Below are positions 62,718 to 64,000 of a stretch of 64,000 nucleotides of DNA, piece by piece. A program made the position numbers and the translations under genes. Below the pieces are notes generated by a model, which worked only from the letters and a program-made list of their open reading frames with translations, ran no database searches and was not told the DNA's origin. The DNA is taken from contig CACZQN010000043.1 in NCBI GenBank assembly GCA_902783375.1, positions 1 through 64,000 of the forward strand. Reading direction: 5' to 3'. This DNA comes from an uncultured Lachnospiraceae bacterium. GTDB taxonomy: Bacteria; Bacillota; Clostridia; Lachnospirales; Lachnospiraceae. The stretch's first letter is position 1; each line of letters starts with the position of its first letter.

Positions 62718-64000
62718 ATGCGACATCGAATCAGAATCTATGGCATCGTGCAGGGGGTCGGGTTCCGGCCGACGGTCGCCAGACATGCTTCCACCTATCA
62801 GATCCGCGGGACGGTGAGCAACAAAGGACCCTTTGTCGAGGTTGTTGCAGAGGGGAATCCGGCTGCGGTCGAGGCGTTCGAGGAGGCAATTCGGAACCGG
62901 TCGCCGAAGCGGTCTGTCATTCTGAAGATGGACATTGAAGCGCTGGAAGAGAAGGAACCGCAGTTTCCGGACTTCCAGATCATAGAGAGTGAAAAGACAA
63001 AGGGGGAGATTCTGATCTCCCCGGATATTGCGATCTGCGATGACTGTCAGCGGGAGATGTATGAGAAGGGCGGCAGACGGTATCTGCATCCGTTCATCAA
63101 CTGCACCTGCTGCGGGCCGCGGCTGACCATTCTGGATGCGCTGCCCTATGACCGGGAGCGGACCAGCATGAAGGAATTCCCGATGTGCCCGGACTGCGCA
63201 GAGGAATATCATACCCAGGAGGACCGGCGCTATGATGCACAGCCGGTCTGCTGCAATGACTGTGGCCCGGTGGTGTATCTGCTTGGTCAGGAACCGGACC
63301 GGTCCCGCCAGCATGACGCGATTCACCGGATCCGGAAGACCATCGCGGAAGGCGGGATCGTCGCGGTGAAAGGAATCGGCGGCTACCATCTGTGCTGTGA
63401 TGCGACGAGTGAGGCGGCGGTGCAGCTCCTGCGCGACCGCAAGAAACGGCCGATGAAGCCATTTGCCGTGATGATGCGGGACATCGAGACGGTCCGGAAA
63501 AACTGTGAGGTGACGCCGGAGCAGGAGGAGATCCTGACCGGGCACCAGAAGCCGATCATCCTGCTGCGGGAGAAGGAGGACAGCTGCCTTGCACCGGCCG
63601 TGGCGCCTGGAAATCCGAAGGCGGGTGTCATGCTGCCGTATGCACCGATCCAGCTGCTACTGTTTGATTATGATGACGGGATCCGGATGCCGGAAGCGCT
63701 GGTGATGACCAGCGCCAATACATCCGGTGCACCGATCTGCCGGGACGAAGAGGATGCAAGGCGGGAGCTCTCGGAGCTCTGCGATGAGATTCTCTGCCAC
63801 AACCGGAAGATCCGCATCCGCGCAGATGATACGGTCATGGATTTCTATGAGGGGAAACCCTATATGATCCGCCGCTCGCGGGGCTTTGCACCGCTCCCGG
63901 TTGTGACTGAGCGGATCCTCGGGAAAACGCAGCTGCCGCGCGTCGTTCTGGCAATCGGCGGGGAGCTGAAAAACACCTTCTGCATCCGGGTGGGGAATCT
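62718..64000 (+). CDS. hypF: Carbamoyltransferase HypF, 3' end outside the window
   Basis: 427 codons visible from ATG 62718 (AAAGG upstream). Domains in order: acylphosphatase (GIVQGVGFRPTVARHA, residues 9-24), two zinc fingers (CDDC...CTCC, CPDC...CCNDC, about 108-185), YrdC-like domain (IAEGGIVAVKGIGGYHLCCDA), and the start of the Kae1-like domain (AIGGELKNTFCIR) at the edge. HypF uses carbamoyl phosphate to supply the CN ligands of NiFe hydrogenase through HypE. It is 37 bases after the nitrogenase-like genes, so probably one operon. Confidence 0.95.
   Translation, partial: MRHRIRIYGIVQGVGFRPTVARHASTYQIRGTVSNKGPFVEVVAEGNPAAVEAFEEAIRNRSPKRSVILKMDIEALEEKEPQFPDFQIIESEKTKGEILISPDIAICDDCQREMYEKGGRRYLHPFINCTCCGPRLTILDALPYDRERTSMKEFPMCPDCAEEYHTQEDRRYDAQPVCCNDCGPVVYLLGQEPDRSRQHDAIHRIRKTIAEGGIVAVKGIGGYHLCCDATSEAAVQLLRDRKKRPMKPFAVMMRDIETVRKNCEVTPEQEEILTGHQKPIILLREKEDSCLAPAVAPGNPKAGVMLPYAPIQLLLFDYDDGIRMPEALVMTSANTSGAPICRDEEDARRELSELCDEILCHNRKIRIRADDTVMDFYEGKPYMIRRSRGFAPLPVVTERILGKTQLPRVVLAIGGELKNTFCIRVGN

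Overview
The window is chromosomal DNA of a Gram-positive bacterium of the class Clostridia, most likely a gut Lachnospiraceae with fairly high GC. Evidence: the runs gdpP-rplI-dnaB, rpsF-ssb-rpsR, hprK-glk-murB-whiA-HPr-dnaE-pfkA and coaX...ftsH-uvrC; a T-box leader; strong GGAGG ribosome binding sites; lipoproteins with LAGC/LAAC lipoboxes; and clostridial families such as DUF3793, DUF1848 and DUF4358. I saw no rRNA, tRNA, CRISPR array or complete insertion sequence. The lineage is inferred from gene content, not from a marker search.

Layout. 1-3000 is an accessory patch: the end of an isoprenylcysteine-methyltransferase-like gene, two decayed gene fragments (a phosphorylase/nucleosidase N-terminus and a scrap of RsgA), an alpha/beta hydrolase, and an AbiEi/AbiEii toxin-antitoxin operon with a clear promoter inside an inverted repeat. 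3.1-10.7 kb holds a deoxyinosine glycosylase, asparaginase, a membrane Ser/Thr kinase with a zinc ribbon, an M29 aminopeptidase, DUF1848, and an SPFH plus ribbon-helix-helix pair. 10.8-14.3 kb (minus strand) is a GH31 glucosidase-esterase operon. 14.4-15.7 kb is rpsF-ssb-rpsR, followed by a 600-base stretch with little coding sense and a 51-base-period repeat, then a short DUF3793 gene whose promoter holds a DtxR-like palindrome.

16.65-21 kb is a T-box-controlled operon with two odd proteins: a LeuA-like protein that has lost its metal-binding histidines, and a fusion of a TIM-barrel isomerase/epimerase with an acyl-CoA ligase. 21.1-25.8 kb is proB, gdpP, rplI, dnaB. 25.8-29.4 kb has a sialate O-acetylesterase, a fragment of a membrane protein, and a GH13 amylase-like lipoprotein on the minus strand. 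29.7-42.9 kb has a type IIA topoisomerase pair, pepT, a MurL-MurD2 pair (an alternative route for putting D-glutamate into peptidoglycan), lysA, a small Sel1-like protein, two aminotransferases and a membrane protein. 43-45.7 kb has two lipoproteins and coaX. 45.8-59.3 kb is housekeeping: ftsH, uvrC, hprK, glk, murB, whiA, an HPr-like protein with Glu at position 15, dnaE, pfkA, dapA.

The most interesting part is 59.3-64 kb: a nitrogenase-like operon (NifH-like reductase plus two NifD/K-like subunits) followed 37 bases later by hypF, the carbamoyltransferase that starts cyanide-ligand synthesis for NiFe hydrogenase. No nifB, nifE, nifN or hydrogenase is visible, so this is not ordinary nitrogen fixation. 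The operon follows a leader that ends in a terminator hairpin only 24 bases before the first start codon, suggesting transcription attenuation. HypF runs off the right edge of the window.
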